A DNA stretch of 64,000 nucleotides, taken from contig JAQYBD010000044.1 of NCBI GenBank assembly GCA_029338835.1, forward strand, positions 1 through 64,000, given 5' to 3'. Source of the stretch: Selenomonadaceae bacterium (GTDB lineage: Bacteria > Bacillota > Negativicutes > Selenomonadales > Selenomonadaceae). The position numbers and the translations under genes are program-made. The notes beneath the pieces were generated by a model. The model was not told where the DNA came from, searched no databases, and saw only the letters and a list, made by a program, of their open reading frames with translations. Shown piece by piece: positions 10,193 through 18,190 of the stretch (its first letter is position 1; the number at the start of each line of letters is the position of its first letter).

Positions 10193-10822
10193 TCAAATAA
10201 AATACTCGATGGTATCCTGAGCGGTCTTTTCCGTACGTTTATTGAACAGCAGCACGGCCTCACGGTCGTCCACGGGTCCCAGGGCATAGGGTTCATTGCT
10301 CTCGCGGTTGAAGCAGGAAAACGGCACGATGCGGTTGTAGGATTTTGGGGCTGCGAGGGTCAAGCAGATGCCCGTGCCGTCAAATTCCTTGCTTTCCTCC
10401 GGCACATACCAAGGATCGAACATGCGGATGCCATTGTCCTGCACGCCAGTCAAGAGAGCATAATGCTCCACCTCATAGAAAAGGCGCACGACGACGGCGC
10501 CGCCGCGGTGCAGGGCATCGTTGATGAAACTTTCCTGCCCGATGTATACAGACTTGCCGGAAAGATAGTGACTTGAAAGCGGCAGCTTCGTTGCTTTGCC
10601 GAACCCGTCCAGCCAGTTCGAGAGGAACATCATGGCCATGCGGCTCGTGCCGGCACGACCCGGTTCCCCCTTATTGCTGTAGCAGTCAAGGCTGTAGAGC
10701 ATGACATTGCGGATGATTTCAGGCGGTATCTCCTCGCGTTCGAACAGGTAGCTGACTGCATTGAGCATCGTCGTCGGACCGCAGTCATACTCCGAGAACT
10801 GATAGCGCAAAGGACTTTTCAT
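10193..10822 (-). CDS. C39-like cysteine peptidase domain protein
   Basis: A 209-residue protein of the peptidase C39-like (papain-fold) group. The YDCGPTT motif supplies the likely nucleophile Cys14. EHYALLTG supplies His120, and FDPW supplies Asp136 in the usual Cys-His-Asp order. There is no signal peptide or membrane helix, so it is probably cytoplasmic, unlike the C39 domains of bacteriocin exporters. It lies 29 bases downstream of the secreted NlpC/P60 hydrolase gene in the same direction, so the two are probably co-transcribed. The substrate is unknown; a peptidase or amidase-like reaction is inferred from the fold only. Confidence 0.75.
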   Translation of the reverse strand: MKSPLRYQFSEYDCGPTTMLNAVSYLFEREEIPPEIIRNVMLYSLDCYSNKGEPGRAGTSRMAMMFLSNWLDGFGKATKLPLSSHYLSGKSVYIGQESFINDALHRGGAVVVRLFYEVEHYALLTGVQDNGIRMFDPWYVPEESKEFDGTGICLTLAAPKSYNRIVPFSCFNRESNEPYALGPVDDREAVLLFNKRTEKTAQDTIEYFI

Positions 10823-10851
10823 AGACGTTTATTCCCCCATCTTTTGACGGA

Positions 10852-12177
10852 TCACAGGGATCCGAGATAATGCACACCGTCGATATACGGGTTGCCGCTA
10901 GCATTCAAGAATGTGGCCGTCGAGGTGATGACTTTCCGGAGATAATGCTTGCCGTAATCACTGCCGAAACTGAACCAACTGCTCATGGACTGCAGGACCA
11001 TCGGGGTGCCATCTTTGTCTTCTCCCAGATACATCATGACATGCGTATTGTTGGCAAGGAGTGTGCCGGGCCTGCAGCGGGAAAGCGCTGCCAGGCGTTC
11101 CTCTTCACTCATGCCGGAAAGATCCGTGACATCCGGCATGGATTTTGCCTGCTGGTCAGCATCGCGCGGGAGCTCAAGCCCCATACTGCGATAGACATCG
11201 GCGACGAAAGCCGAGCAGTCAACACTGTCATCGAGACCGCCCCAGCCATAAACATCGCCAAGGAACCGGAAGCCCTGGCGGATGAAGTTGTTTTCCGTAC
11301 AAGGCAGGAAGCCATGATGCAGGGTGTCATCGATTGGCAGAGTGACAAGTTCTTCCCGGAATTTCCCCGCCTCAGCACCGGGCAGACGCAATTGCAGCTG
11401 ACCACTTCCTGCCTCCTTCGCGGGAATCTTCGCTCCCATCTGGAAAAGCAGGCTATGGCCATCCGCAACTGGAATCTGCTTCTTGTTCGCCGTCACCACG
11501 GCAAAATCAGACGGCTGGACATAGCCAAGCCAGGTATTGCGGTCTGTAAGGCCCAGCGAAGTTTTTGCCAGCCAGCCATCGTAATAGCGCGAAGCCACAA
11601 AAAAGAACTTGCCATCATAGCTGTCGGCAAGGATGGCAACGGGTTCTGCCGGGTCGAGTGCTGTGGCCTGCAGCGTATCGTAATGCGTATCATCGACGGA
11701 TTCAAACCAGCCGGCTGCTTCCGGGAGCAGGCGCAGATTGGCACGCTCCGTCACGATGCCGTAGCGCAGCGGGATTTCCTGCGAAAGGCTCTCAAGATTG
11801 CAGTTCTTGCGTGCAAAGCCATAACTGTAAGCCGTAAGTCCGGCACCATGCTTGTAAAGAGCCGGCACACTGCCCGTGTCAAAATCACCGAGAGCCTGCA
11901 CCGCCTCGATGCGCCGCGCAACCTCATTGCCCGTAATCATCTCCGGCAACGCAGCCAGATTGACCAAGGTCTTGTTATGCTGGCGGATCACAGCGTTTGC
12001 CTGCCTGACACCGGCCTCATCCAACAGGACACGCTCTCCTTCCGGATGACGGCTCACCCAGTAGCCTGGCGTTGCCCGCGCATCGGTAATCTCCGGCGAT
12101 GCAGCCGCCAGGGACAGCTGACAGCAAAAAGCCAGCATAAAAATGACCAGCATGAGCTTTCCTGTTGGTTTTCTCAT
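10852..12177 (-). CDS. secreted NlpC/P60 cell-wall endopeptidase with SH3 domains
   Basis: Probable exported peptidoglycan endopeptidase of 441 residues. An N-terminal signal peptide (MRKPTGK, a hydrophobic core, then LAAASPE) is followed by an N-terminal NlpC/P60-associated region. SH3-like segments occupy about residues 135-230 (ERANLRLLPEA; DGWLAKTSLG). The C-terminal NlpC/P60 catalytic domain has YGWGG, Cys321 in SVDCSAFVADVY, and His379 in NNTHVMMYLG. This order matches gamma-D-glutamyl-diamino-acid endopeptidases that cleave stem peptides. The ATG at 12175-12177 behind AAGGAGTG is preferred over an ATG 13 codons upstream, because it gives a proper signal peptide. It leads a two-gene unit with the C39-like gene. 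Confidence 0.88.
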   Translation of the reverse strand: MRKPTGKLMLVIFMLAFCCQLSLAAASPEITDARATPGYWVSRHPEGERVLLDEAGVRQANAVIRQHNKTLVNLAALPEMITGNEVARRIEAVQALGDFDTGSVPALYKHGAGLTAYSYGFARKNCNLESLSQEIPLRYGIVTERANLRLLPEAAGWFESVDDTHYDTLQATALDPAEPVAILADSYDGKFFFVASRYYDGWLAKTSLGLTDRNTWLGYVQPSDFAVVTANKKQIPVADGHSLLFQMGAKIPAKEAGSGQLQLRLPGAEAGKFREELVTLPIDDTLHHGFLPCTENNFIRQGFRFLGDVYGWGGLDDSVDCSAFVADVYRSMGLELPRDADQQAKSMPDVTDLSGMSEEERLAALSRCRPGTLLANNTHVMMYLGEDKDGTPMVLQSMSSWFSFGSDYGKHYLRKVITSTATFLNASGNPYIDGVHYLGSL

Positions 12178-12385
12178 GACATACACACTCCTTGTCCACA
12201 AAACTTGCACACCCACAGCAATTCATTCGATGCCGTAACATTCACGGGCAATAAACAGTTAATGAATATTATATCATGTATCCGGCTTCTTCGCGCGTTC
12301 AGCGGCAAAATCTTCCTGTCATACAGGAATCCTGCCAGAATTTTCTTTTCTGCTGTCTGCTTTTCTAGATGTTCTGGAGAGTTTT

Positions 12386-12394
12386 TGTTATAAT
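12386..12394 (+). promoter_or_regulatory. extended -10 promoter for the metallophosphatase gene
   Basis: TGTTATAAT (TG at 12386-12387, TATAAT at 12389-12394). No good -35 is visible, as is common for extended -10 promoters. It lies 77 bases upstream of the chosen start. Confidence 0.6.
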
Positions 12395-12470
12395 AAAAGA
12401 CAAGATTGAAAGCATTTATCATTGTGTACATGATGTACATGATTTGGATATGGATAAAGCAGAGGCGCTT

Positions 12471-13280
12471 ATGAATATCTTAGAAGAAATCCGCCAAAAA
12501 CAGGCACGCATGCCACGAGATAGCATCCGGAACGAGGACGGTCTCGTCCTCATACCAGACCCCGGATATTACCGTCGTCTGCTGGCCATTGGCGATATCC
12601 ACGGCAACTGGCACCGGCTGCTCTCGCTCTGGCCCAAGATACGGTATCAGGATGACGATCTGCTCGTCTTTCTCGGCGATTATATCGACCGCGGCACGCA
12701 CAGTGCCGAGATCCTGCAGCTGGTCATGGAACTCACGGAAAAGCATCCGCATATCATTGCCCTGACCGGCAACCACGAAGCCATGATGCTCCACTATTTC
12801 CAGGAACACAGTATCCGCGATCCTATGGATCTCACGCACGGCTGGCTGCGCAGCGGCGGTCAGGCCACGTTCCAGAGCCTGCGCCGGCTTTACCAGGCGG
12901 ACTGTGGCCGTTACCACGCCGTACTGGAATTCCTGCTCTCCCTCAATCATCTCGCAGCCGTCGGTACAGATTACATCTTCACGCATGCCGGATTTTATCC
13001 GGAGCATTCCTATGAAGAGCAGGTCGATGAGATGTTGTGGCTGCGCACAGAGTTCTATGAAGACTACGCAGGGAAACCGCGTGTCATCATCGGTCACACA
13101 CCCGTACAATTCTTCTCGCCCGAACGATTCAGCCCGCTCCTCTTCAAGAATCATATCCTCGACTGTGATACCGGCTCCTTCCTGCCCGGTGGGCGCATCA
13201 GCTGTGTCGACGTCCAGGAGCTTCGCTGCTGGCAGAGCAATCCGGACATCCCGGCGGATCTGTCGGCAGACACAGTATGA
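12471..13280 (+). CDS. calcineurin-like serine/threonine protein phosphatase family protein
   Basis: A 269-residue metallophosphoesterase of the PP1/PP2A-like or diadenosine-tetraphosphatase-like type. The metal-binding motifs run in order: AIGDIHGNWHRL, FLGDYIDRGTHS, LTGNHEAMM, a later THAGF, and IIGHTPVQF. They match GDxHG, GDxxDRG and GNHE and bind two metal ions. The ATG at 12471 follows AGAGGCGCTT; in-frame ATGs up to 34 codons earlier overlap the promoter and lack ribosome sites. The protein is soluble. Whether it dephosphorylates proteins or hydrolyses nucleotides cannot be decided. It converges with the DUF2971 gene and shares a terminator. Confidence 0.88.
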   Translation: MNILEEIRQKQARMPRDSIRNEDGLVLIPDPGYYRRLLAIGDIHGNWHRLLSLWPKIRYQDDDLLVFLGDYIDRGTHSAEILQLVMELTEKHPHIIALTGNHEAMMLHYFQEHSIRDPMDLTHGWLRSGGQATFQSLRRLYQADCGRYHAVLEFLLSLNHLAAVGTDYIFTHAGFYPEHSYEEQVDEMLWLRTEFYEDYAGKPRVIIGHTPVQFFSPERFSPLLFKNHILDCDTGSFLPGGRISCVDVQELRCWQSNPDIPADLSADTV

Positions 13281-13325
13281 AAAGCACATCCCCCTGTGTA
13301 TTCAACGCAGGGGGATGTTGCTTTT
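13281..13325. terminator. bidirectional terminator between convergent genes
   Basis: Hairpin with AAAGCA-CATCCCCCTG pairing to CAGGGGGATGTTGCTTT, usable in both directions. The DUF2971 stop codon at 13302 lies inside its loop. Confidence 0.85.
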
Positions 13326-14300
13326 ACTGACACGCTCAGTGGCATCTTGGATACCCAGTTCTTCCAGCATGCGCACAAAAGCAGCCTGGATCACATCCGC
13401 ATACTGGCTCGGCCCGATGATGATTTCTTCCAGAGCCTCATCGAGGGGCAGTCCGGGTTCCTCCTGTCCCGGTCCACAGATTGGCAGCTTGTAAATGATC
13501 TGCGGGATGCCGTCCACTACGACAATGTCATGGTGCAGACGACTGCTCGCGGTCTCATGATAGATGAAGCGCCACTCACGTTCTTCACTGAAGCCAGGAT
13601 TCTTGATGGAAAACAGCGACATCATCAGCATATTGACAAAATATTCGAGGACTCTGGCCGGCTCATAACGCTTCAGAGCCTCAAGATGCACTTCGATATT
13701 ATCGAGCATCCAGTCAAAGCCCTCCGTGAACTGCGAAGGGCTCAGATATTCAACTGGCGTCAAGACCAGTGGCAAGGGGGCAAGCGGCCGGAAAATCGCC
13801 TTTGGTCGCAGCACAAAAGCCACGCCCGTCTTGCGCCCATAAGCACGCCACATCGACAGGCGTCCCTTGCCTCGTTCACGCGGCCGATGCTCCGCTACGC
13901 AGGCCAGATACGTGTGCGTAATGTAACGTTGTTCGTTGCGGTTGAGGTCACTCATCATCGAATCGAGTACATTCTCGCCCCAATCGAGACGCGCAGCCAG
14001 CTTCTGGATGCGTTCCCGCCGATAATCCGAGCCATAGATGGTCTTGTTGAGGAGCTGGATGCCATAATCGATTTCCCGATAATCATTCATGCAGGCGGCA
14101 GCCCGCATCCAGAGCTGATGCCCTTTGAGGATGTTGATGCCCGTACCGGCACTCGTGTAGTATGCAAAACGCATCGTCGTAAGCTGCGTTTTCTTGAGCC
14201 GTCTGGCGTAGATAGGCTGGAAAATCTCCAGGAATTCCCCGAGTTCCGCATAATGTCCATCGAGTCCGGACGGACTGAGTGGAGGGGCTTTTGCTGACAT
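13302..14300 (-). CDS. DUF2971 domain protein
   Basis: A soluble 332-residue protein resembling the DUF2971 family. Features seen are RFAYYTSAGTGINILKG near the N-terminus, MNDYREIDYG (the usual asparagine-aspartate position), LSMWRAYGRKTGVAFVLRP in the middle, and FSEEREWRF near residue 245. The function of this family is not established. The aromatic/T-S, W..Y and E-x-E-W-R pattern recalls ADP-ribosyltransferase-like folds, which is only inference. It follows the PCC-domain gene by 16 bases in the same direction and ends within a terminator hairpin. Confidence 0.7.
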   Translation of the reverse strand: MSAKAPPLSPSGLDGHYAELGEFLEIFQPIYARRLKKTQLTTMRFAYYTSAGTGINILKGHQLWMRAAACMNDYREIDYGIQLLNKTIYGSDYRRERIQKLAARLDWGENVLDSMMSDLNRNEQRYITHTYLACVAEHRPRERGKGRLSMWRAYGRKTGVAFVLRPKAIFRPLAPLPLVLTPVEYLSPSQFTEGFDWMLDNIEVHLEALKRYEPARVLEYFVNMLMMSLFSIKNPGFSEEREWRFIYHETASSRLHHDIVVVDGIPQIIYKLPICGPGQEEPGLPLDEALEEIIIGPSQYADVIQAAFVRMLEELGIQDATERVSKSNIPLR

Positions 14301-14316
14301 AGCAGCCTCGCTTTCT

Positions 14317-14739
14317 TCAGAACTTCCAGATGTTGAGTCCCGTCACTTCGCTGCGCTCCCTGTCTACTTCCCCGGGCAGAGCCGTCACCACGATCTCGGC
14401 CGTGGCACTGATGACAGCCTCATTGAGATGTCCGCCGTGCGCCAGCCCATCTTCATCGCCGACGGCAATGTGTAAATGACTGTACAGCTTGCCGGCCATC
14501 GTATCGAGCGTACCGGTCAGCGAGAGCATCTCAAAGGCTCCGGTCAGCGTATTCGCCTTATAGGCCTGCTGCGGCACATTATAGACGCCCATGACGACTT
14601 TCTTGACGGCACCAAGGCCCTGGACCATGGCCAGCCGGATATGTTCTGCTGCAGCCATTTTGCCGAGGGATGCCACGATTTCATCATCGGGATCCAGGCG
14701 CAGCAGCCATCTTGATGCATCGAGTTTCTTGTATTCCAT
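14317..14739 (-). CDS. PCC-domain (DUF296, plant and prokaryote conserved) protein
   Basis: A 140-residue single-domain protein of the PCC/DUF296 family (also called PD1-like DNA-binding domain). Typical features are RLDPDDEIVASL near the start, AMVQGLGAV, GTLDTMAGK, and SHLHIAVGDEDGLAHGGHL with its conserved histidines. It ends with TGLNIW. In plants the domain is fused to AT-hooks; the bacterial role is unknown, and the histidine cluster may bind a metal. The ATG at 14737-14739 lies behind AAGGAAGGTGAT; an ATG 30 codons upstream lacks support. It is probably co-transcribed with the DUF2971 gene 16 bases downstream. Confidence 0.85.
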   Translation of the reverse strand: MEYKKLDASRWLLRLDPDDEIVASLGKMAAAEHIRLAMVQGLGAVKKVVMGVYNVPQQAYKANTLTGAFEMLSLTGTLDTMAGKLYSHLHIAVGDEDGLAHGGHLNEAVISATAEIVVTALPGEVDRERSEVTGLNIWKF

Positions 14740-14831
14740 AAAATCACCTTCCTTATGGGAAATATTCGCGAAATCCCGGCAAAATCCTTTCTTTCCTGGC
14801 ACAAACATCCTCAAAAACAAGGCAAGCAAAG

Positions 14832-14867
14832 AAAATGCCAGGCAGGAACATTTTCCCTGTCTGGCAT
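14832..14867 (-). terminator. terminator of the four-gene ABC operon
   Basis: Hairpin ATGCCAGGCAGG (14835-14846) with 14856-14867, T-rich tail on the minus side, 16 bases past the metal permease stop. Confidence 0.75.
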
Positions 14868-14883
14868 AAAATCAAGAACAGAC

Positions 14884-15723
14884 TCAACGTGCAAAGAACG
14901 GCTTGAGGAACAGCGTGATGAAAAAAAGAGCAGCAGCGATGACAACGATTGTCGCACCGGCAGCCATATTGCAGTAATATGCAATCACCAGTCCCGTGAA
15001 ACCGGAGAACATTGCCACCAGGATAGAAACGACATGGTATTGTTTCACGTTATCCGTGACATTGCGCGCGGCAGCTGCTGGCAAGACCAGCAGCGCATTG
15101 ATGATGAGGATGCCGACCCACTGGATGCTGATGGAAACCACGATGGCCAAGAGTGCGGCAAACAAGCTCTCCACCAGGAGCGAGTGGATGCCGCGGCTCC
15201 GCGCAAACGACGGATTGATGGAAAGGATCAGCAAGCGGTTGAAGATCAGGCACCAGGCAACCACGACGAGTACGAACACGACAGCCAGTGCGCCGAGATC
15301 ATCCGGGGAGATGCTAAGGATATCGCCGATGAGATACGAGGAGAATTTGTTGAAACTGCCGCCATGGCTCATGATCATGAGGCCCAGGGCAATGGCCGTC
15401 GAGGAGAATACACCGATGATTGTATCGGTCGAAGCCGTACTCTTATTCTTGATCCAGGTAATGAACAAAGAAAAAAGCACAGAAAAAACGACCAGCGACA
15501 AAAGAGGTGACACCGAACCGAGAAGCACGCCGATGGCAATACCGGTGAAAGCCCCGTGTCCCAGAGAATCCGAGAAGAAGGCCATGCGATTCGATACGAC
15601 CATCGTGCTGAGCAGGCCAAAAAGCGGCGTCACGAGCATGATGGCCAAGAAGGCATTCTTCATGAAATCACTGCCGAGAAATGCAACCGGCAGCAGGTCG
15701 AGCAGAGAATAAATGGCGTCCAT
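14884..15723 (-). CDS. metal ABC transporter permease, ZnuB/MntB (ABC-3) family
   Basis: A 279-residue membrane protein with about eight helices. It matches the ABC-3 permease family that takes up Zn2+, Mn2+ or Fe2+. The conserved segment FFSDSLGHGAFTGIAIG near residue 50 is the typical coupling region, and GILIINALLVLPAAAARN is seen near residue 200. It starts with an ATG overlapping the stop of the ATPase gene (TGATG), so the two are translationally coupled. No solute-binding protein gene is adjacent, so the partner must lie elsewhere or be absent. The metal cannot be told from the sequence. Confidence 0.88.
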   Translation of the reverse strand: MDAIYSLLDLLPVAFLGSDFMKNAFLAIMLVTPLFGLLSTMVVSNRMAFFSDSLGHGAFTGIAIGVLLGSVSPLLSLVVFSVLFSLFITWIKNKSTASTDTIIGVFSSTAIALGLMIMSHGGSFNKFSSYLIGDILSISPDDLGALAVVFVLVVVAWCLIFNRLLILSINPSFARSRGIHSLLVESLFAALLAIVVSISIQWVGILIINALLVLPAAAARNVTDNVKQYHVVSILVAMFSGFTGLVIAYYCNMAAGATIVVIAAALFFITLFLKPFFAR

Positions 15724-16529
15724 CAGGCACGCCCCCTCTCTGCCGCCGCTTCGGCCGCCGTCTCACCGGCCAACATGCCGAAAATCTTCTTGGTGCGCGC
15801 ATCCGCGAATACTTCTTCAGGTGTGCCGCTCATGACGACTCCCTTATTCATCAGCACTACCTGATCGGCATGGCGCGCCACCATGTTGAGGTCATGCGAA
15901 ATGAGGATGATGGCCATATCCTCTTTCTCACGTAAATCGGCTACAATCTCATAGAAGAGTTCCAGGCCATTCTGATCGACCCCTGAAACCGGCTCATCGA
16001 GGAGCAGGAGATCCGGCAGGGGATCAAGTGCCAGTGCCAGCAAGACACGCTGGAGTTCACCGCCCGAGAGCGCACCGAGGCGCCGATCAATGAGATGTTC
16101 TGCTTTGACACGCGCCAGGCTTTTCAAGACGCGCGGCCGCAGGGATTTGGCCGAGCAGAGCCAGACCGGCCGGTTGGTCAAGCAGGCCATGAAAATATCC
16201 ATGACGCTTGTCGGCGCACTGACATCAAAGCGCAGATACTGCGGTACATAACCAATGAGCGGATGGCCCGTATGCTTGCCCTTGGCATCAACGTAATGCA
16301 ATGTCCCCGTATGCGGGATTTCCCCTAGGATGGCCTTCAGGAGCGTACTCTTGCCCGCACCATTCGGGCCGATGAGCGCCGTAAGCTGCCCGCAGTGGAT
16401 GTGGATGTTCACATCCTCAAAGATGGTCAGCCGGCCAATCTTCACGCCGAACTTCTCGATTTTCGTACAGCAGAGCTTCTTGCAGTCTGTGCAGGAAGAA
16501 GCATGATGATGCAAAATTGTCTTGAACAA
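15723..16529 (-). CDS. metal ABC transporter ATPase with Cys/His-rich N-terminal tail
   Basis: ATP-binding subunit for the adjacent ABC-3 permease, 268 residues. Walker A is GPNGAGKSTLLKA, the signature is LSGGELQRVLLALAL, Walker B is LLLLDEPVSGVDQ, and the switch histidine is in LISHDL. The N-terminal tail carries three histidines (7-9) and Cys13, Cys16, Cys20 and Cys21, a plausible metal-binding site before the nucleotide-binding domain. The likely start is the TTG at 16527-16529, about 7 bases after AAAGGA; the ATG seven codons upstream has no ribosome site. It begins 33 bases after the ABC-2 permease. Confidence 0.87.
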   Translation of the reverse strand: MFKTILHHHASSCTDCKKLCCTKIEKFGVKIGRLTIFEDVNIHIHCGQLTALIGPNGAGKSTLLKAILGEIPHTGTLHYVDAKGKHTGHPLIGYVPQYLRFDVSAPTSVMDIFMACLTNRPVWLCSAKSLRPRVLKSLARVKAEHLIDRRLGALSGGELQRVLLALALDPLPDLLLLDEPVSGVDQNGLELFYEIVADLREKEDMAIILISHDLNMVARHADQVVLMNKGVVMSGTPEEVFADARTKKIFGMLAGETAAEAAAERGRA

Positions 16530-16562
16530 TATAACGTCCTTTCTTACCATGGAACACGGTCA

Positions 16563-17312
16563 TCATTCCGTCAATTTCCGGAAGGCACGGCTCCCCCAGA
16601 TCATCCCGACGAGGGCATAAGCTGCCAATACCAGGAGGGAAAGATACGATACTTCCGTACCACTGCCGAGACCGCGCAACAGATAACTCGTATGGGTCAG
16701 CGGCAAGATCTCGATGACGATGCGCACGACAGCAGGCAATGTCTGTGTGGAAAAAAACGTGCCGCAAAGGAATGACATCGGCAGCAGGATATACGTATTG
16801 ACCTGTGCCATCTCCTCATACGTATTGATTTTCATGGCTGCGAGAAAGCCAATCTCGGCAAAGATGATGCAATTGAGTACCAGTACGCAGAAAAAGAGCG
16901 GTGTCATCGTGAACTGCGCACCGAAGAGCAGGGCCAGCACGACGATGATGGCGGAAGAGATCAAGGCGCGCAGCACAGCTGCTGCCACCTTGCCGATGAC
17001 AAATGCATCGGGCCAGATGGGCGCAATGATATACTCTTCCAGGCTCTTATGGTAAATACGTTCTGCATGGACCGGCGTGATGCTGTTGAAGCTGATATTC
17101 ATGGAGTTGAGTGCGAGGATGCCCGGCACGATGAAGTCAAGATACGTTCCGGAATCCACCTGGATGCTGCGGCCGAGCCCCCAGCCAAACGCTACCAGGT
17201 AAAGCATCGGCGCGACCATGCGCGACAGGATGAACTTGGTCATGCGGCGTTTGAGGACAATCCAGTCTCGCCAGAAAACCGTCCAGACATCTTCAAGATA
17301 ATGATACTTCAC
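16563..17312 (-). CDS. ABC-2 type export permease
   Basis: A 249-residue membrane protein with six hydrophobic segments, of the ABC-2 (DrrB/NodJ-like) family that exports drugs, lipids or polysaccharides. Features are WRDWIVLKRRMTKF before the first helix and FIVPGILALNSMNISFNS, followed by SLEEYIIAPI, the usual cytoplasmic coupling stretch. The start is GTG at 17310-17312, overlapping the stop of the ATPase gene (GTGA). The gene is translationally coupled to its ATPase and followed directly by the metal ABC pair. The exported substrate is unknown. Confidence 0.88.
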   Translation of the reverse strand: MKYHYLEDVWTVFWRDWIVLKRRMTKFILSRMVAPMLYLVAFGWGLGRSIQVDSGTYLDFIVPGILALNSMNISFNSITPVHAERIYHKSLEEYIIAPIWPDAFVIGKVAAAVLRALISSAIIVVLALLFGAQFTMTPLFFCVLVLNCIIFAEIGFLAAMKINTYEEMAQVNTYILLPMSFLCGTFFSTQTLPAVVRIVIEILPLTHTSYLLRGLGSGTEVSYLSLLVLAAYALVGMIWGSRAFRKLTE

Positions 17313-18076
17313 CGGCGTCCTCCTCTCCCCTCAGCCTTATCCGTCATGGCCAGGAATACTTCTTCAAGATTCGGCAGATTCGTCTTTTCGCGCAGATGTG
17401 CGGGGCTGTCGAGATCGACGAGTTCGCCCTTGCTGAGGATGGCCACACGGTCACAGAGAGCCTCCGCTTCCTCGATGTAATGCGTCGTGAGGAAAACCGT
17501 AACGCCGCGTGCTGCCATGCCGCGCACGAGATCCCAGATGCGTCGGCGGACTTGCGGATCGAGTGCCACGGTCGGCTCATCCAAGAAAAGGATCTGCGGA
17601 TGATGGATGAGCGCGCGGACTATCAGCAGGCGGCGCTTCATGCCGCCGGATAAACGCCGCACGCCATCGTGAATGACATCGCCAAGCTCCACGTAATCGA
17701 GCAGCTCCGCAATGCGCTGCTGACGCTCTTTGCGGTTCATGTGATGGAGCCTCGCATGCAGTTCCAGATTCTCTCCGACCGTCAGATCCTGATCGAAATT
17801 GATGTGCTGAGGCACGACGCCAAGATACGATTTGATGGCTTGCGGTGCTTTGGCCGTATCCAGCCCGTTATAAATGATTTTTCCCGAAGTCGGCTGCGTC
17901 TGCATGGTCATCATGCGGATGGTCGTGGTCTTGCCCGCACCGTTAGGCCCCAGGAGCCCGAAGATCTCTCCCTTGCCCACGGAAAAGCTCAAATCACGGA
18001 CAGCCGTCTTCACCGTTTCTTTTCCATTCTTGTCTTTATGTGGAAAGCATTTCATGAGATGCTCTACATCGATCAT
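17309..18076 (-). CDS. ABC-2 type transporter ATPase (DrrA/NodI-like)
   Basis: A 255-residue ATPase that drives the adjacent ABC-2 permease. Walker A is GPNGAGKTTTIRM, the signature is RRLSGGMKRRLLIVRAL, Walker B is ILFLDEPTVALDP, and the switch is in FLTTHYIEEAEALCD. The ATG at 18074-18076 follows GAAGGGGGAAA. It is the first gene of a four-gene operon (this ATPase, ABC-2 permease, metal ATPase, metal permease) with overlaps or gaps of at most 33 bases. The divergent gene upstream carries a Fur-like box in the shared region, so iron or another metal may control both sides. Confidence 0.9.
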   Translation of the reverse strand: MIDVEHLMKCFPHKDKNGKETVKTAVRDLSFSVGKGEIFGLLGPNGAGKTTTIRMMTMQTQPTSGKIIYNGLDTAKAPQAIKSYLGVVPQHINFDQDLTVGENLELHARLHHMNRKERQQRIAELLDYVELGDVIHDGVRRLSGGMKRRLLIVRALIHHPQILFLDEPTVALDPQVRRRIWDLVRGMAARGVTVFLTTHYIEEAEALCDRVAILSKGELVDLDSPAHLREKTNLPNLEEVFLAMTDKAEGRGGRR

Positions 18077-18160
18077 AAATTTCCCCCTTCCGATACCTTC
18101 CTATTCTCTCACAAATCACTGCAGATGAAAAGGTTTTGAAAGGATTTTTCACCTGGATGT

Positions 18161-18175
18161 TGAATATGATTATCA
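18161..18175 (+). promoter_or_regulatory. Fur-like 7-1-7 operator
   Basis: TGAATATGATTATCA; its complement TGATAATCATATTCA differs from the TGATAATnATTATCA Fur-family consensus at two positions. It lies 15 bases before the HMA-like gene start, abutting its ribosome binding site, and 85 bases from the start of the divergent ABC operon. Zur or another Fur-family protein could use the same pattern. Confidence 0.5.
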
Positions 18176-18190
18176 AAAGGAGGTTATTCT

